64,000 bases of DNA from Legionella maioricensis (GCF_023618015.1 NZ_JAJKBJ010000003.1:1-64000); one strand, 5' to 3'; shown: positions 9,470-22,731, counted from the stretch's first letter. Numbers and translations are program-made. The notes: generated from the sequence alone by a model not told the origin.

Positions 9470-12400
9470 TTGGCTAATCTAAGCAACGACCCAATGAGAA
9501 AGGCACCTGTAATGAGTGATCTATTGGGCATCCTCAAACAACAAGGGCAAAGTGAAGAGTTTGATGCAATAAAGATCGCATTAGCTTCTCCTGAGTTAAT
9601 CCGTTCTTGGTCTTATGGTGAAGTAAAGAAACCAGAGACCATTAATTACCGTACTTTTAAACCCGAGCGAGATGGTTTATTTTGCGCCAAAACATTCGGA
9701 CCAGTTAAAGACTATGAATGTCTATGTGGGAAATACAAGCGACTAAAACACCGCGGTGTTATTTGCGAAAAATGTGGTGTTGAGCTTGCGCTAGCAAAAG
9801 TCAGACGTGAGCGTATGGGACATATTGAGCTTGCTAGCCCAGTAGCTCATATATGGTTCCTGAAGTCTCTTCCATCCAGGATAGGCTTGCTTCTCGATAT
9901 GACTTTAAGGGATATAGAACGAGTTCTTTATTTTGAAGCATTTGTTGTTGTTGATCCTGGAATGACTGAATTAGAGCGCGGTCAATTGCTAAATGATGAA
10001 GTTTATCTTGATGCGATGGAACAATACGGTGATGAGTTCGATGCACGTATGGGCGCTGAGGCAATCCGCGATTTACTACGTCAAATTGATTTAGAAGATG
10101 AGATTAAAAATTTACGTGAAGAATTACCTACAACTAATTCTGAAACAAAAATTAAGAAAATTACCAAAAGATTAAAACTGCTTGAGGCATTCTACGAGTC
10201 AGGAAACAAACCTGAATGGATGATTATGGATGTCTTGCCTGTTCTTCCACCTGATTTAAGACCGTTAGTGCCATTAGACGGTGGACGATTTGCAACTTCA
10301 GATCTTAACGATCTGTATCGACGGGTTATTAATCGAAATAATCGCTTAAAACGCCTGCTTGATTTAAATGCTCCAGATATTATTGTGCGTAATGAAAAAA
10401 GAATGTTACAAGAGTCTGTTGATGCGTTGCTTGATAATGGAAGACGTGGTCGTGCAATAACCGGAACGAACAAGCGTCCGCTTAAGTCTTTAGCTGACAT
10501 GATTAAGGGTAAGCAAGGTCGTTTTCGTCAAAACCTGTTGGGTAAACGGGTGGATTATTCTGGGCGTTCGGTGATCGTGGTAGGTCCGACCTTAAGATTA
10601 CACCAATGTGGTTTACCAAAGAAAATGGCGCTTGAATTATTTAAGCCCTTTATATTTTCTAAATTAGAATTTAGAGGTTTGGCAACTACTATTAAAGCCG
10701 CTAAGAAAATGGTAGAACGAGAAGAGTCAGTGGTATGGGATATATTAGATGATGTTATTCGTGAACATCCAATCCTGTTAAACCGCGCACCTACTCTGCA
10801 CCGTTTAGGTATTCAGGCATTTGAACCGGTTCTGATCGAAGGAAAAGCGATTCAGTTACACCCATTAGTCTGTACTGCTTATAATGCGGACTTCGACGGC
10901 GACCAAATGGCTGTTCACGTGCCATTAACTTTAGAAGCACAACTTGAAGCTCGTTCATTAATGATGTCGACAAATAATATTTTGTCTCCAGCTAGTGGTG
11001 AACCGATTATTGTTCCTAGCCAGGACGTGGTACTGGGCCTCTATTACCTAACCCGAGAAAAAGTAAATGCTCAGGGTGAAGGTAAAATATATGTTAGTGC
11101 TCAGGAAGCGCAGAATTTTTATGAGTCAGGACATCTTGATATTCATGCAAAAATTAAAATTCGTATGCTTAAGGAAGAGGAAGGTTCAACGGAATATCAT
11201 TTAGTGGAAACCACCGTTGGCCGTGCGATTCTTGCAGAGATATTACCTAAGGGAATGTCATTTGCGCACATTAACCGCACCATGACTAAAAAGGTCATAA
11301 CCAAGGTTATTGACAGCTGCTACAGAAACTTCGGTTTAAAAGAAACCGTAATTTTCGCTGACCAGCTTATGTATACCGGTTTTAAGTATGCGACGCGCTC
11401 AGGTATATCCATCGGTATTGAAGATATGGAAATACCCGAAGATAAAGCGAGTATTATTGAACACGCAGATAATGAAGTTAGAGAAATTGAGTCTCAATTC
11501 CGTTCAGGTTTAGTAACCAATGGTGAGCGATATAATAAAGTAATCGATATTTGGTCACGTACTAATGAGTTGGTAGCTAAATCGATGATGACCAAAATTG
11601 CTACTGAAGAGGTCGTTAACGCTAAAGGTGACAACGTCAGACAGGAATCATTTAACCCGATTTTCATGATGGCTGATTCCGGTGCGAGGGGTTCTGCCGC
11701 GCAGATAAGACAGCTAGCGGGTATGCGGGGTTTGATGGCCGCACCTGACGGCTCGATTATTGAAACACCTATTACCGCTAATTTCCGGGAAGGATTGAAC
11801 GTATTCCAATACTTTATTTCGACTCACGGAGCGCGTAAAGGTCTAGCCGATACCGCGTTAAAAACAGCGAACTCAGGATATCTGACACGACGTTTGGTTG
11901 ACGTGGCTCAAGACGTTGTAATTACAGAAGATGATTGTGGCGTAGATACTGGTATATTAATGCAACCTCTGATTGAGGGTGGGGATATTGTTGAACCATT
12001 ACACGAGCGAGTTTTAGGTCGAGTAGTAGCTGCTGATGTCTATATTCCAAATCAAAGTGAGCCTGTTGTAAAAGCGGGTACTCTATTAGATGAAGAATGG
12101 GTTGAGCGATTAGAGAAACAAGGTGTTGACCAGATTATGGTTCGTTCGCCGATTACTTGCCAAACTCGTTTTGGTCTATGCGCAGCCTGTTATGGCCGCG
12201 ATTTAGCCCGAGGTCATAGGGTTAATACCGGGGAAGCAGTAGGTATTATAGCCGCCCAATCAATCGGTGAGCCAGGAACACAGTTAACGATGCGTACCTT
12301 CCATATCGGAGGAGCTGCATCCAGAGCGACAGCTGCTAACAATATTCAAATTAAAACAAAAGGGGTTATTCGTTTACATAACATTAAAACGGTAACTCAT

Positions 12401-13717
12401 GAGAATAAAAATCTGGTAGCCGTATCACGTTCAGGAGAAGTGACTATCGTTGATGAGTTCGGTCGTGAGCGCGAACGGTATAAGTTGCCATACGGTGCGG
12501 TAATATCGGTACAGGATAATTCGGCTGTTGAAGCAGGGCAAGTAATTGCTACCTGGGATCCTCATACTCACCCAGTCATTTCAGAAGTGGCCGGTAATCT
12601 GAAGTTTGTCGACTTAATTGATGGTATGACCATGAATAGACAAACAGATGAGTTAACTGGATTAAGTAATATTGTAATTATTGATGCTAAGCAACGTGGT
12701 ACCGCAGGGCGCGATTTAAGACCGATGGTGAAGTTGGTAACTGATGACGGTGAAGATATCTTCCTGGCTGGTACTAATGTCCCTGCACAGTATTATTTGC
12801 CCGTTGACGCTATTGTTAATTTTGAAGATGGCGGCTTAGTAGGTATTGGGGACGTTATTGCGCGTATCCCGCAAGAAAGATCCAAGACACGCGATATCAC
12901 CGGGGGGCTGCCAAGAGTGGCGGATCTGTTTGAAGCGCGTAAACCTAAAGATTCAGCGGTTATGGCTGAAGTTTCAGGATTAGTAAACTTTGGTAAGGAA
13001 ACTAAAGGTAAGAGAAGATTGATTATTAACGTTTCTGAAGATCAATGTCATGAAGAATTGATTCCAAAATGGCGTCATATATCAGTTTTCGAAGGCGAGC
13101 ATGTTGAGCGCGGAGAGTTAATTGCTGAAGGTGCACTTAATCCTCATGATATTTTGCGTTTGCTCGGTGTGGGTGCATTAGCCAATTACATTGTAAACGA
13201 AGTACAAGACGTATATCGCTTACAAGGTGTAAAAATTAATGACAAGCACATTGAAACAATTGTCAGACAAATGTTACGTAAACGTGTTATTACATTTGCT
13301 GGCGATTCAAAGTTCTTGGTTGGAGAGCAAATAGAAGAAAGTGTCATGCTCGAAGAAAATGACAAACTTATTGCTGAAGGAAAACAAGTTGCTAGAGGAA
13401 CGCCAATTTTATTAGGTATTACCAAAGCATCTTTGGCTACAGAATCATTTATTTCTGCAGCATCTTTCCAAGAAACAACAAGAGTTCTGACTGAAGCTGC
13501 CGTAAGTGGTAAAATAGACGATTTACGTGGTTTAAAAGAAAATGTGATGGTTGGACGCTTGATTCCAGCAGGAACAGGTTATACCTATCATCAGAGCCGC
13601 AAGGCAAAAAGAGCAAGGGCTGCAGCAGGTGGTGACCATGCAACGCATACAGTTACTGCAAGTGATGTTGAGCACGCGTTAAGTGAAGCATTAAACGCGG
13701 ATAATCATGATCATTAA
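9470..13717 (+). CDS. rpoC: RNA polymerase subunit beta-prime
   Basis: The beta-prime subunit carries the catalytic Mg-binding motif [10 protein letters not shown] (around 10883-10912). Its N-terminal zinc finger starts CLCGKYK and ends CEKCGV. The second zinc site includes [16 protein letters not shown] chose TTG 9470 (1415 residues) because a perfect GGAGG lies 8 bases upstream. A start at ATG 9512 would give 1401 residues beginning MSDLLGIL, the commonly annotated form, but with a weaker ribosome binding site. The added N-terminus reads [14 protein letters not shown]. Confidence 0.96.
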   Translation: MANLSNDPMRKAPVMSDLLGILKQQGQSEEFDAIKIALASPELIRSWSYGEVKKPETINYRTFKPERDGLFCAKTFGPVKDYECLCGKYKRLKHRGVICEKCGVELALAKVRRERMGHIELASPVAHIWFLKSLPSRIGLLLDMTLRDIERVLYFEAFVVVDPGMTELERGQLLNDEVYLDAMEQYGDEFDARMGAEAIRDLLRQIDLEDEIKNLREELPTTNSETKIKKITKRLKLLEAFYESGNKPEWMIMDVLPVLPPDLRPLVPLDGGRFATSDLNDLYRRVINRNNRLKRLLDLNAPDIIVRNEKRMLQESVDALLDNGRRGRAITGTNKRPLKSLADMIKGKQGRFRQNLLGKRVDYSGRSVIVVGPTLRLHQCGLPKKMALELFKPFIFSKLEFRGLATTIKAAKKMVEREESVVWDILDDVIREHPILLNRAPTLHRLGIQAFEPVLIEGKAIQLHPLVCTAYNADFDGDQMAVHVPLTLEAQLEARSLMMSTNNILSPASGEPIIVPSQDVVLGLYYLTREKVNAQGEGKIYVSAQEAQNFYESGHLDIHAKIKIRMLKEEEGSTEYHLVETTVGRAILAEILPKGMSFAHINRTMTKKVITKVIDSCYRNFGLKETVIFADQLMYTGFKYATRSGISIGIEDMEIPEDKASIIEHADNEVREIESQFRSGLVTNGERYNKVIDIWSRTNELVAKSMMTKIATEEVVNAKGDNVRQESFNPIFMMADSGARGSAAQIRQLAGMRGLMAAPDGSIIETPITANFREGLNVFQYFISTHGARKGLADTALKTANSGYLTRRLVDVAQDVVITEDDCGVDTGILMQPLIEGGDIVEPLHERVLGRVVAADVYIPNQSEPVVKAGTLLDEEWVERLEKQGVDQIMVRSPITCQTRFGLCAACYGRDLARGHRVNTGEAVGIIAAQSIGEPGTQLTMRTFHIGGAASRATAANNIQIKTKGVIRLHNIKTVTHENKNLVAVSRSGEVTIVDEFGRERERYKLPYGAVISVQDNSAVEAGQVIATWDPHTHPVISEVAGNLKFVDLIDGMTMNRQTDELTGLSNIVIIDAKQRGTAGRDLRPMVKLVTDDGEDIFLAGTNVPAQYYLPVDAIVNFEDGGLVGIGDVIARIPQERSKTRDITGGLPRVADLFEARKPKDSAVMAEVSGLVNFGKETKGKRRLIINVSEDQCHEELIPKWRHISVFEGEHVERGELIAEGALNPHDILRLLGVGALANYIVNEVQDVYRLQGVKINDKHIETIVRQMLRKRVITFAGDSKFLVGEQIEESVMLEENDKLIAEGKQVARGTPILLGITKASLATESFISAASFQETTRVLTEAAVSGKIDDLRGLKENVMVGRLIPAGTGYTYHQSRKAKRARAAAGGDHATHTVTASDVEHALSEALNADNHDH

Positions 13718-13745
13718 TCTGGATTCAAATTCGGCAGGTTTAAAC

Positions 13746-13774
13746 TTGACAAATCTGCCGTACCTATATAGAAT
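13746..13774 (+). promoter_or_regulatory. Sigma-70 promoter of the str operon
   Basis: A perfect TTGACA (13746-13751) is separated by 17 bp from TAGAAT (13769-13774), in the 113-bp gap between rpoC and rpsL. It should drive rpsL-rpsG-fusA-tuf and possibly the S10 cluster that follows without a break. No terminator hairpin with a T-run is visible after rpoC. Confidence 0.75.
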
Positions 13775-13830
13775 CCGGCCTCCTTATGCATTCGAAATAT
13801 TCACAAGAGACAGATCGGAGTTAAGTACAA

Positions 13831-14211
13831 ATGGCTACTATTAATCAGTTAGTAAGAAAGCCTCGTGTGGACGTAAAGAAGAAAAGTAACGTACCAGCAC
13901 TAGAGTCATGTCCACAAAGACGCGGAGTCTGTACTCGCGTTTATACTACTACACCTAAAAAACCTAACTCAGCTATGCGTAAGGTTGCTCGTGTACGGTT
14001 AACTAATGGATTTGAAGTTTCATCATATATTGGTGGCGAAGGCCATAACCTACAGGAGCACTCTGTTGTTCTAATTAGGGGCGGTCGTGTTAAAGACTTA
14101 CCTGGTGTGCGTTATCACACAGTTAGGGGTAGTTTAGATACATCAGGAGTTAACGATCGAAAACAAGGTCGTTCTAAGTATGGTACAAAAAAACCTAAAG
14201 ATAAAAAATAA
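13831..14211 (+). CDS. rpsL: 30S ribosomal protein S12
   Basis: This 126-residue decoding-centre protein controls accuracy. The two loops where streptomycin-resistance changes occur are wild type: [18 protein letters not shown] (about 40-57) and [14 protein letters not shown] (about 84-97). It is first gene of the str operon, 57 bp after the predicted -10 box. Confidence 0.98.
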   Translation: MATINQLVRKPRVDVKKKSNVPALESCPQRRGVCTRVYTTTPKKPNSAMRKVARVRLTNGFEVSSYIGGEGHNLQEHSVVLIRGGRVKDLPGVRYHTVRGSLDTSGVNDRKQGRSKYGTKKPKDKK

Positions 14212-14221
14212 CTGATTGTAG

Positions 14222-14755
<534 letters not shown>

Positions 14756-14767
14756 GAGAGAGCAGCC

Positions 14768-16852
14768 GTGTCAACTCCATTAAAACTATATAGAAACATA
14801 GGCATTGCGGCGCACGTCGATGCTGGAAAAACTACAACAACTGAGCGTGTACTGTATTACACAGGCATGTCTCATAAGATTGGTGAAGTTCATGACGGTG
14901 CTGCAACTATGGACTGGATGGTTCAGGAGCAGGAACGCGGTATTACTATTACTTCAGCAGCAACTACTTGCTACTGGTCAGGTATGGACAAACAGTTCGA
15001 GTCTCATCGAATTAACATTATCGATACCCCGGGACACGTGGACTTTATGATTGAAGTTGAGCGGTCACTGCGTGTTCTTGATGGTGCCGTTGTTGTATTT
15101 GACTCAGTATCAGGAGTGGAGCCACAATCTGAAACAGTATGGCGCCAAGCAAACAAGTATGGCGTGCCACGGATTGTATTTGTTAATAAAATGGATCGCA
15201 TGGGAGCTAATTTCCACCGTGTTGTGACACAAATTAAGCAACGCTTGGGTTCTAATCCAGTAGTCGTTCAACTGCCTATTGGAGCTGAAGAAGAGTTTAA
15301 AGGGGTTATTGATATCATCAAAATGAAAGCGATTCATTGGGATGAAGACAACAAAGGAATGACGTTCAAGTATCTTGAAATTCCGGCGGATTTAAAAGCA
15401 GGGTGTGAAGAATATCGCGCTCTAATTATTGAAGCAGCTGCAGAAGCATCAGAAGAGCTGATGGAAAAGTATCTTGAGGGCGAAGAGTTCTCTGAAGAGG
15501 AAATCAAGAAAGCTTTACGTCACTTAACTGTAACCAATAAAATTGTTCCAGTATTTTGCGGTTCTGCCTTTAAGAATAAGGGAGTTCAGGCAGTGCTAGA
15601 TGGTGTTATTGAGTATTTGCCTTCTCCAATAGATATCCCTGATGTCCAAGGAGTTGATGAAGATGGTGAAGAAACGCATCGTGCAACAAGCTATGATGCC
15701 CCATTCTCTGCGCTGGCGTTTAAAATTGCTACAGACCCCTTTGTAGGCACCTTAACCTATTTCAGAGCTTACTCTGGTGTCCTAAAATGTGGTGATACCA
15801 TTTTAAACTCTGTTAAAGGCAAAAAAGAGCGTATTGGCCGTCTGCTTCAAATGCATGCAAATTCGCGTGAAGAAATAAAAGAAGTTAGAGCTGGAGATAT
15901 CGCTGCAGCAGTAGGTTTGAAAACAGTAATGACAGGAGATACGCTTTCTGATGTAAACAATCCAGTTATATTAGAAAGAATGGATTTCCCTGATCCTGTG
16001 ATCGCAGTAGCTGTTGAGCCTAGAACCAAAGCAGACCAGGAAAAAATGGGTATTGCTTTAGGAAAATTAGCTCAGGAAGACCCTTCTTTTAGAGTCCATA
16101 CTGATGAAGAAACGGGTCAAACAATTATTGAAGGGATGGGGGAACTTCATCTTGAGATTATTGTTGACCGTATGAGAAGAGAGTTCAATGTAGAAGCTAA
16201 CGTAGGTAAACCTCAAGTTGCTTATCGTGAAACATTGAAGCAAGCAGTAGAGCAAGAAGGTAAGTTTGTAAGGCAATCAGGTGGTCGTGGACAATACGGT
16301 CACGTATGGTTGAAAATTGAACCGCAAGAACCAGGTCAAGGCTACGAATTTATCAATGCGATTGTTGGTGGCGTGATTCCAAAAGAATACATCCCTGCAG
16401 TTGATAAAGGGGTGCAAGAGCAAATGCAAAATGGTGTTATTGCTGGTTACCCGGTGGTTGATGTTAAAGTCACTCTATTTGATGGTTCATTCCATGAGGT
16501 GGATTCTAGTGAAATGGCATTCAAAATTGCTGGTTCTCAGTGCTTCAGGCAAGGTGCATTAAAAGCTAAACCCGTCCTGCTTGAGCCTATTATGGCTGTT
16601 GAAGTTGTTACTCCCGAAGACTACATGGGGGATGTTATGGGTGACCTTAACAGACGCCGTGGTTTAGTACAGGGTATGGAAGATTCACCAGCTGGAAAAA
16701 TTGTTAGGGCAGAGGTACCACTTGCAGAGATGTTTGGTTATTCAACCGATTTACGTTCTGCTACTCAAGGAAGAGCTACATATACGATGGAATTTTCTAA
16801 GTACGCTGAAGCACCAAACAATATTGCTGAAGCAATTATCAAGAAACAATAA
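14768..16852 (+). CDS. fusA: Elongation factor G
   Basis: The 694-residue translocation GTPase has G1 AHVDAGKTT (about 15-23), G3 DTPGHVDF and G4 NKMDR, followed by domains II-V. The tail [12 protein letters not shown] is typical. It starts with GTG at 14768 after GAGAGAG, 12 bp after rpsG. The length is normal for canonical bacterial EF-G, so this is not a paralogue such as EF-G2. Confidence 0.98.
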   Translation: MSTPLKLYRNIGIAAHVDAGKTTTTERVLYYTGMSHKIGEVHDGAATMDWMVQEQERGITITSAATTCYWSGMDKQFESHRINIIDTPGHVDFMIEVERSLRVLDGAVVVFDSVSGVEPQSETVWRQANKYGVPRIVFVNKMDRMGANFHRVVTQIKQRLGSNPVVVQLPIGAEEEFKGVIDIIKMKAIHWDEDNKGMTFKYLEIPADLKAGCEEYRALIIEAAAEASEELMEKYLEGEEFSEEEIKKALRHLTVTNKIVPVFCGSAFKNKGVQAVLDGVIEYLPSPIDIPDVQGVDEDGEETHRATSYDAPFSALAFKIATDPFVGTLTYFRAYSGVLKCGDTILNSVKGKKERIGRLLQMHANSREEIKEVRAGDIAAAVGLKTVMTGDTLSDVNNPVILERMDFPDPVIAVAVEPRTKADQEKMGIALGKLAQEDPSFRVHTDEETGQTIIEGMGELHLEIIVDRMRREFNVEANVGKPQVAYRETLKQAVEQEGKFVRQSGGRGQYGHVWLKIEPQEPGQGYEFINAIVGGVIPKEYIPAVDKGVQEQMQNGVIAGYPVVDVKVTLFDGSFHEVDSSEMAFKIAGSQCFRQGALKAKPVLLEPIMAVEVVTPEDYMGDVMGDLNRRRGLVQGMEDSPAGKIVRAEVPLAEMFGYSTDLRSATQGRATYTMEFSKYAEAPNNIAEAIIKKQ

Positions 16853-16872
16853 AAGTTAATGAGGTTATTGAA

Positions 16873-18063
16873 ATGGCGAAGGAAAAGTTTGAACGTAAAA
16901 AGCCACACGTAAACGTGGGCACTATTGGTCACGTTGACCATGGTAAAACGACACTAACAGCTGCGATTACAACAATCATGGCGAAGAAGTATGGTGGCAC
17001 GGCTAAAGCGTATGATCAGATTGACGCTGCACCAGAAGAGCGTGAGCGTGGTATTACTATTTCTACAGCGCACGTTGAATATGAGTCTGCAAACAGACAC
17101 TACGCGCACGTAGACTGCCCAGGACATGCTGACTATGTTAAGAACATGATCACTGGTGCTGCACAAATGGACGGCGCGATATTAGTAGTATCCGCAGCTG
17201 ATGGTCCTATGCCACAAACTAGAGAACATATTCTTTTATCACGACAAGTAGGTGTTCCTTATATTGTTGTGTACATGAACAAAGCAGATATGGTTGATGA
17301 TGCTGAGTTATTAGAATTAGTTGAAATGGAAGTTCGTGACCTGCTAAGCAGTTATGAATTCCCTGGTGATGACATTCCAATTGTTGTTGGTTCTGCTCTG
17401 AAAGCGCTGGAAGGCGACACAAGCGAAATCGGTGTTCCATCAATTGAGAAACTGGTTGAGACATTAGACTCTTATATTCCAGAACCAGTACGTAACATTG
17501 ATAAGTCATTCTTATTACCAATCGAAGACGTATTCTCTATTTCTGGACGTGGAACAGTAGTTACAGGTCGTGTGGAAAGTGGAATCATCAAAGTAGGTGA
17601 AGAAGTTGAGATTGTAGGAATACATGACACTCAAAAAACGATTTGCACAGGCGTTGAGATGTTCCGTAAACTGCTTGATGAAGGTCGTGCTGGAGATAAC
17701 GTTGGTGTGTTATTACGAGGTACTAAACGTGATGAAGTTGAGCGCGGTCAAGTACTTGCTAAGCCAGGCACAATCAAGCCACACACTAAATTTGAAGCAG
17801 AAGTGTATGTGTTGTCAAAAGAAGAAGGTGGTCGTCACACTCCATTCTTTAATGGCTATCGTCCACAATTCTACTTCAGAACTACAGACGTAACAGGTAC
17901 TTGTGACCTACCATCTGGCACAGAAATGGTAATGCCGGGAGATAACGTACAGTTAACTATCAATCTGCATGCACCAATCGCGATGACTGAAGGTTTACGT
18001 TTCGCAATTCGGGAAGGTGGCCGTACTGTAGGCGCCGGTGTTGTTGCTAAAATAATCGAGTAA
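16873..18063 (+). CDS. tuf: Elongation factor Tu, copy 2 (str operon, tufA-type)
   Basis: The protein sequence is identical to the copy at 567-1757 (396 residues, same GTPase motifs). It lies 20 bp after fusA and only 5 bp before rpsJ, so the str and S10 clusters run together. Synonymous differences from copy 1 cluster at codons 13-22, with one more at codon 393. The roughly 1.1 kb between appears identical, which points to recent gene conversion. Confidence 0.98.
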   Translation: MAKEKFERKKPHVNVGTIGHVDHGKTTLTAAITTIMAKKYGGTAKAYDQIDAAPEERERGITISTAHVEYESANRHYAHVDCPGHADYVKNMITGAAQMDGAILVVSAADGPMPQTREHILLSRQVGVPYIVVYMNKADMVDDAELLELVEMEVRDLLSSYEFPGDDIPIVVGSALKALEGDTSEIGVPSIEKLVETLDSYIPEPVRNIDKSFLLPIEDVFSISGRGTVVTGRVESGIIKVGEEVEIVGIHDTQKTICTGVEMFRKLLDEGRAGDNVGVLLRGTKRDEVERGQVLAKPGTIKPHTKFEAEVYVLSKEEGGRHTPFFNGYRPQFYFRTTDVTGTCDLPSGTEMVMPGDNVQLTINLHAPIAMTEGLRFAIREGGRTVGAGVVAKIIE

Positions 18064-18068
18064 TTATA

Positions 18069-18386
18069 ATGAGTACCAATCAAAACATTAAAATAAGATT
18101 AAAATCCTTTGATCATCGGTTGATAGATATATCAACCGCTGAAATTGTTGAGACAGCAAAGCGTACTGGTGCACAAATCCGTGGACCAATACCATTGCCA
18201 ATCCGCAAGGAAAAATTTACCGTATTAATTTCGCCACACGTAAACAAAGATGCGCGAGATCAATACGAATTACGTACTCATAAACGCCTGATCGTTATTG
18301 TTCATCCAACTGAGAAAACAGTAGATGCATTGATGAAATTGGATCTGGCTGCTGGGGTTGATGTTCAGATAAGCCTTGATGACTAA
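18069..18386 (+). CDS. rpsJ: 30S ribosomal protein S10 (NusE)
   Basis: This 105-residue head protein also acts as NusE in antitermination, linking NusG to the ribosome. The signatures [14 protein letters not shown] and [16 protein letters not shown], and [20 protein letters not shown] near the end, are intact. It opens the S10 cluster, 5 bp after tuf. Confidence 0.97.
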   Translation: MSTNQNIKIRLKSFDHRLIDISTAEIVETAKRTGAQIRGPIPLPIRKEKFTVLISPHVNKDARDQYELRTHKRLIVIVHPTEKTVDALMKLDLAAGVDVQISLDD

Positions 18387-18420
18387 ATGTTAGGGTGAAG
18401 GATATTAAAGAGGTGCTATA

Positions 18421-19068
18421 ATGATCGGTTTATTAGGCCGTAAAATCGGTATGACACGTGTCTTCACACCAGAGGGAATTTCAGTTCCTGTATCTGTAGT
18501 TGAAGTGCATCCCAATCGTGTTTCTCAGGTTAAAACTGCGGAAGTTGATGGTTATTCTGCTGTTCAATTGACTGGCGGGACCAAAAAAGCAAGTAAAGTA
18601 AGTAAGCCTATGGCTGGTCACTTTGCTAAAGCTGAAATCGAAGCTGGTGATATGCAAGTTGAGTTTCATATTGATTCTGAAGATGCATATAAATTAGGAC
18701 AAGTTATTTCTGTTGCTGATATATTCACTGCAGGACAACATGTTGATGTATCTGGACTCAGTAAAGGTAAAGGGTTTGCTGGTACAGTCAAAAGATATAA
18801 TTTTAGAACACAGGATGCTACTCACGGGAATTCTAGATCTCACCGAGTTCCTGGTTCTATAGGTCAAAACCAGACCCCTGGTCGCGTGTTCAAAGGTAAA
18901 AAAATGGCTGGACACATGGGTAATGCTCGTTGTACGGTTCAAAGCCTTGAACTTGTTCGAGTTGATGCTGAAAGGAACTTACTACTTATTAAAGGTGCAA
19001 TTCCTGGTGCCCCAGGTACTCGAGTAGAAGTTAAGCCTGCAGTAAAAAAGCAAGCAAGAGGTGAGTGA
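18421..19068 (+). CDS. rplC: 50S ribosomal protein L3
   Basis: This 215-residue early-assembly protein binds near the 3' end of 23S rRNA and reaches the peptidyl-transferase centre. It starts [15 protein letters not shown] and contains the family core [23 protein letters not shown]. Its Gln-containing loop is the usual methylation region in this family. Its TGA overlaps the rplD ATG. Confidence 0.97.
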   Translation: MIGLLGRKIGMTRVFTPEGISVPVSVVEVHPNRVSQVKTAEVDGYSAVQLTGGTKKASKVSKPMAGHFAKAEIEAGDMQVEFHIDSEDAYKLGQVISVADIFTAGQHVDVSGLSKGKGFAGTVKRYNFRTQDATHGNSRSHRVPGSIGQNQTPGRVFKGKKMAGHMGNARCTVQSLELVRVDAERNLLLIKGAIPGAPGTRVEVKPAVKKQARGE

Positions 19069-19673
19069 TGGAAATTACTACTATAGATACAAAATCACAA
19101 TTACAACTTAATAAAGATGTATTTGCTTATGCTTACAACGAAGGTTTGGTTCACCAAGCTGTTGTAACTTATATGAATAATGCGCGTAGTGGAAATAGCG
19201 CTCAGAAAACTCGCTCAGAAGTAAGAGGCGGCGGCAAAAAACCTTGGAATCAAAAAGGTACTGGTCGTGCAAGAGCAGGTACTATTCGTAGTCCTCTCTG
19301 GAGAAGCGGTGGAGTGACGTTTGCATCTAAAAAACGAGATTATTCACAAAAACTTAATAAAAAAATGTACAAACGTGCATTACGTAGTATAATCTCCGAA
19401 CTTTGTCGTACCGGGAACTTGGTTGTCGTAAGTGATTTTCAATGTGAAAGCCACAAGACAAAAGATTTTATCAACAAAATGAATCAGCTGAGCATTAAAA
19501 ACGCGCTGATCATTATGAACGAAGTTGGTGAAAGTGAGTACTTAGGTTCAAGAAACTTAATTGACTATGATATCTGTGATGTTACAACTATAGATCCTGT
19601 TTCCTTACTCAGATTTGAAAAAGTTGTTGTTACAGAAGCTGCGATTAAAAAAATTGAGGAACAGTTACAATGA
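19068..19673 (+). CDS. rplD: 50S ribosomal protein L4
   Basis: The 201-residue protein lines the exit tunnel through its extended loop, here [20 protein letters not shown] followed by [14 protein letters not shown]. In E. coli L4 represses its own operon. The ATG at 19068 overlaps the rplC stop (TGATG); a GTG three bases upstream is less likely. The stop overlaps the rplW start by four bases. Confidence 0.96.
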   Translation: MEITTIDTKSQLQLNKDVFAYAYNEGLVHQAVVTYMNNARSGNSAQKTRSEVRGGGKKPWNQKGTGRARAGTIRSPLWRSGGVTFASKKRDYSQKLNKKMYKRALRSIISELCRTGNLVVVSDFQCESHKTKDFINKMNQLSIKNALIIMNEVGESEYLGSRNLIDYDICDVTTIDPVSLLRFEKVVVTEAAIKKIEEQLQ

Positions 19674-19966
19674 ACGCTGAGAGATTGATGATGGTTCTGC
19701 GTGAACCACATACTTCTGAAAAGGCTACTGTCATGGCCGATAAGTTTAAACAGTTCACTTTCAAAGTACTGAAAAATGCAACTAAAACTGAAATTAAAAT
19801 GGCTGTAGAGCATATATTTAACGTTAAAGTTAAAAATGTATCTGTAATTAATGTGAAGGGAAAATCAAAACGTTTCAAGCAAACAGCTGGTAAACGAAGT
19901 GATTGGAAAAAAGCATTTGTATCTCTTCATGCTGATCAAGATATAGACTTTACAGTTACCGAATAA
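19670..19966 (+). CDS. rplW: 50S ribosomal protein L23
   Basis: This 98-residue protein at the tunnel exit is the docking site for trigger factor and SRP. Conserved segments are [10 protein letters not shown] near the N-terminus and [16 protein letters not shown] in the second half. Its ATG overlaps the rplD stop (ATGA). Confidence 0.95.
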   Translation: MNAERLMMVLREPHTSEKATVMADKFKQFTFKVLKNATKTEIKMAVEHIFNVKVKNVSVINVKGKSKRFKQTAGKRSDWKKAFVSLHADQDIDFTVTE

Positions 19967-19977
19967 GGCAGATTAAG

Positions 19978-20805
19978 ATGGCACTATTAAAATCTAAACC
20001 GACATCGCCTGGTAAACGTGGCGAGATTCGCGTTGTACATCACCACATCCATAAGGGAAAGCCACATGCTGCGTTAGTTGAAAAACTAAAAAAAACAGGT
20101 GGTCGAAATAACCAAGGCCGAATTACCGTTCGGCATATCGGTGGTGGTCAGCGTCAGAAATACAGACTTGTCGATTTCAAACGCGATAAAGATGGTATTG
20201 CAGCAAGAGTAGAGCGTATTGAATACGATCCAAACAGAACGGCTCTTATTGCATTACTGGCTTACAAAGACGGTGAAAAAAGATATATAATTGCACCTGC
20301 TAACTTAGAGGTAGGAGCAACTGTACTTAGTGGCGCAGATTCACCTATTAGTGTAGGTAATTGTTTGCCATTAAAAAATATCCCAGTGGGAACAACCATT
20401 CACTGCGTTGAAATGAAGCCTGGTAAAGGGGCTCAGATGTTGCGAAGCGCTGGATGTAGTGGACAAATTGTTGCAAAAGAAGGTATTTATGCAACATTGA
20501 GATTACGCTCAGGTGAAATGCGTAAAATTCATGTATTATGCCGCGCTGTAATTGGTGAAGTAAGTAATAGTGAACATAGTTTGCGTTCATTAGGAAAAGC
20601 AGGAGCCAAACGTTGGAGAGGAATTCGTCCAACTGTTCGTGGTGTTGCAATGAACCCAGTTGATCACCCACATGGTGGTGGTGAGGGTCGTACTTCTGGA
20701 GGACGTCATCCTGTTTCACCATGGGGATTGCCAACTAAGGGATATAAAACCAGAAGTAATAAGCGTACTGATAGCTTTATTGTCAGACGGCGTAAGAAGA
20801 AATAA
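19978..20805 (+). CDS. rplB: 50S ribosomal protein L2
   Basis: This 275-residue primary 23S rRNA-binding protein is needed for subunit joining. [20 protein letters not shown] (about 41-60) and the C-terminal signature [15 protein letters not shown] (about 224-238) with the conserved His are intact. The length is standard and it is followed directly by rpsS. Confidence 0.98.
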   Translation: MALLKSKPTSPGKRGEIRVVHHHIHKGKPHAALVEKLKKTGGRNNQGRITVRHIGGGQRQKYRLVDFKRDKDGIAARVERIEYDPNRTALIALLAYKDGEKRYIIAPANLEVGATVLSGADSPISVGNCLPLKNIPVGTTIHCVEMKPGKGAQMLRSAGCSGQIVAKEGIYATLRLRSGEMRKIHVLCRAVIGEVSNSEHSLRSLGKAGAKRWRGIRPTVRGVAMNPVDHPHGGGEGRTSGGRHPVSPWGLPTKGYKTRSNKRTDSFIVRRRKKK

Positions 20806-20823
20806 TTATTGAGAGGATATCAA

Positions 20824-21102
20824 GTGGCTCGTTCTATAAGAAAAGGTCCATTTATCGACCAACATTTGATCAGCAAAGTTGAAGCTGCTATCGAATCTAA
20901 ATCAAAAAAACCAATTAAAACTTGGTCTAGACGTTCAACAATCGTTCCTGAAATGATTGATTTAACTATAGCTGTGCATAACGGTAAAGACCATGTTCCT
21001 GTGTATATTACAGATAATATGGTTGGTCACAAACTAGGTGAGTTTGCCATGACTCGTACATTCAAAGGCCACTCTGGAGACAGAAAGGCTAAAGGCAAGT
21101 AA
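20824..21102 (+). CDS. rpsS: 30S ribosomal protein S19
   Basis: This 92-residue protein of the 30S head forms a complex with S13. I chose GTG 20824 (protein begins [12 protein letters not shown]) because GAGAGG lies at correct spacing and the family starts here; an in-frame TTG at 20809 would add five unconserved residues. The C-terminal motif [16 protein letters not shown] is intact. Confidence 0.96.
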   Translation: MARSIRKGPFIDQHLISKVEAAIESKSKKPIKTWSRRSTIVPEMIDLTIAVHNGKDHVPVYITDNMVGHKLGEFAMTRTFKGHSGDRKAKGK

Positions 21103-21111
21103 GAGGATATG

Positions 21112-21447
21112 ATGGAAGTTACAGCTAAGTTAAAAGGTGCTCCTTTATCCGCTCAAAAGGGCAGATTGGTAGCCGATATGATACGAAATAAAAAAGTATC
21201 TGGTGCGCTTGATGTCCTCAAGTTTACACCAAAAAAAGGTGCTCAATTGATGCTTAAGTTATTAGAATCAGCTATTGCTAATGCTGAGAATAATAATGGT
21301 GCTGACATTGATGATCTGAAAGTAGGTATGGTCTGCGTTGATGAAGCGACAACTTTAAAACGTATTAGTCCCAGAGCTAAAGGTCGTGCAAATAGAATTT
21401 GTAAACGTACCTGCCATATCACGATTAAAGTATCTGACGAGGAATAG
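21112..21447 (+). CDS. rplV: 50S ribosomal protein L22
   Basis: This 111-residue protein lines the exit tunnel with its beta-hairpin, here around residues 80-100 ([16 protein letters not shown]). Two ATG codons adjoin (21109 and 21112). The second has the better distance to AGAGG and gives the usual MEVTAKLKG start. It lies two bases before rpsC. Confidence 0.96.
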   Translation: MEVTAKLKGAPLSAQKGRLVADMIRNKKVSGALDVLKFTPKKGAQLMLKLLESAIANAENNNGADIDDLKVGMVCVDEATTLKRISPRAKGRANRICKRTCHITIKVSDEE

Positions 21448-21449
21448 CA

Positions 21450-22106
21450 ATGGGACAGAAAGTTAATCCAATAGGCATACGCCTTGGAATTATTAAAGAT
21501 TGGAACTCAAAATGGTTCGCTGGTAAGCGTTATGCTGAATTTTTAATTCAAGACATTAAATTACGCACTGAACTGAAGAAAAAATTAATGGCAGCCGCTG
21601 TTAGTAAGATTCTTATAGAGCGTCCAGCCAATAATGCAGTTGTAACTATACTCACCGCACGACCAGGTGTGATTATTGGTAAAAAAGGTGGCGGTATTGA
21701 AACTCTGCGCAAAGAGATTTCTGCTAAATTAGGTGTTCCTGTTCATTTAAATATTGAAGAGATAAAAAAACCTGAATTAGATTCTACTCTTGTTGCTGAA
21801 GGTATAGCACAACAATTAGAACAGCGCGTGATGTTCAGAAGAGCTATGAAACGTGCAGTAACCTCTGCTCTTAAAGCTGGTGCTAAAGGGATTAAAATTT
21901 GTGTTAGTGGACGTCTTGGCGGTGCTGAGATTGCCCGAAGCGAATGGTATAGAGAAGGCCGTGTACCATTACATACTTTTAGAGCTGATATCGATTACGG
22001 TACTGCAGAATCTAAAACTACCTACGGAATTATTGGTGTAAAAGTCTGGATCTTCAAGGGTGAAATTCTCCCTCAAAAGAAAAGATTGTCAGACAGCGCC
22101 CAGTGA
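21450..22106 (+). CDS. rpsC: 30S ribosomal protein S3
   Basis: This 218-residue protein at the mRNA entry site contributes to helicase activity. It has an N-terminal [13 protein letters not shown] and the KH-domain core [15 protein letters not shown] (about 69-83). The C-terminal half carries [20 protein letters not shown]. The length is slightly shorter than in enterobacteria but within the family range. Confidence 0.97.
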   Translation: MGQKVNPIGIRLGIIKDWNSKWFAGKRYAEFLIQDIKLRTELKKKLMAAAVSKILIERPANNAVVTILTARPGVIIGKKGGGIETLRKEISAKLGVPVHLNIEEIKKPELDSTLVAEGIAQQLEQRVMFRRAMKRAVTSALKAGAKGIKICVSGRLGGAEIARSEWYREGRVPLHTFRADIDYGTAESKTTYGIIGVKVWIFKGEILPQKKRLSDSAQ

Positions 22107-22122
22107 GTGAGGATTAAGAATC

Positions 22123-22536
22123 ATGTTACAACCAAAGCGTACTAAATACCGAAAACAGATGAAGGGCCGAAATAGAGGTTTAGCTTTAAGAGGCAGCAAA
22201 ATTAGTTTTGGTGAATTTGGTCTGAAGGCACTAGAACGTGGTCGTTTAACTGCTAGGCAAATAGAAGCAGCACGACGAGCTATGACACGTCATATTAAGC
22301 GTGGCGGTAAAATTTGGATTAGAGTATTTCCAGATAAACCTATCACACAAAAGCCTTTAGAAGTGAGACAAGGTAAAGGTAAAGGTAGTGTTGAATATTG
22401 GGTAGCTCAAATTCAACCAGGTAAGGTTTTATTTGAAATGGAAGGGGTAACTAGAGAGCTGGCCATAGAAGCTTTTGACCTTGCTAAAGCAAAACTTCCT
22501 TTCAAAGTAATGTTTGAAGAACGGACGGTAATGTAA
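22123..22536 (+). CDS. rplP: 50S ribosomal protein L16
   Basis: This 137-residue protein near the A site is needed for tRNA accommodation. It begins [17 protein letters not shown], and [20 protein letters not shown] and EMRxGKG-like [14 protein letters not shown] follow. The Arg at about 81 that is hydroxylated in some bacteria (RVFPDKP context) is present. Its stop overlaps the rpmC start by one base. Confidence 0.97.
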   Translation: MLQPKRTKYRKQMKGRNRGLALRGSKISFGEFGLKALERGRLTARQIEAARRAMTRHIKRGGKIWIRVFPDKPITQKPLEVRQGKGKGSVEYWVAQIQPGKVLFEMEGVTRELAIEAFDLAKAKLPFKVMFEERTVM

Positions 22537-22730
22537 TGAAAAAAATAGATGAATTGCGCAATTTATCAATTGAAGAATTGCAAACTGAATTGCTTTCATT
22601 ACGTAAAGAACAATTTAATTTACGAATGAAAAAAGCAAGTGGCTCACTAGATAAAACACATCTCATCACAATGGTGCGTAAGTCAGTGGCAAAAGTAAAA
22701 ACAATGTTGACCGAAAAGGCAGGTAAGTGA
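22536..22730 (+). CDS. rpmC: 50S ribosomal protein L29
   Basis: This 64-residue two-helix protein sits next to L23 at the tunnel exit. The family pattern [20 protein letters not shown] with [10 protein letters not shown] is clear. It overlaps rplP by one base and is one base away from rpsQ, giving a tight L16-L29-S17 unit. Confidence 0.95.
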   Translation: MKKIDELRNLSIEELQTELLSLRKEQFNLRMKKASGSLDKTHLITMVRKSVAKVKTMLTEKAGK

Positions 22731-22731
22731 C

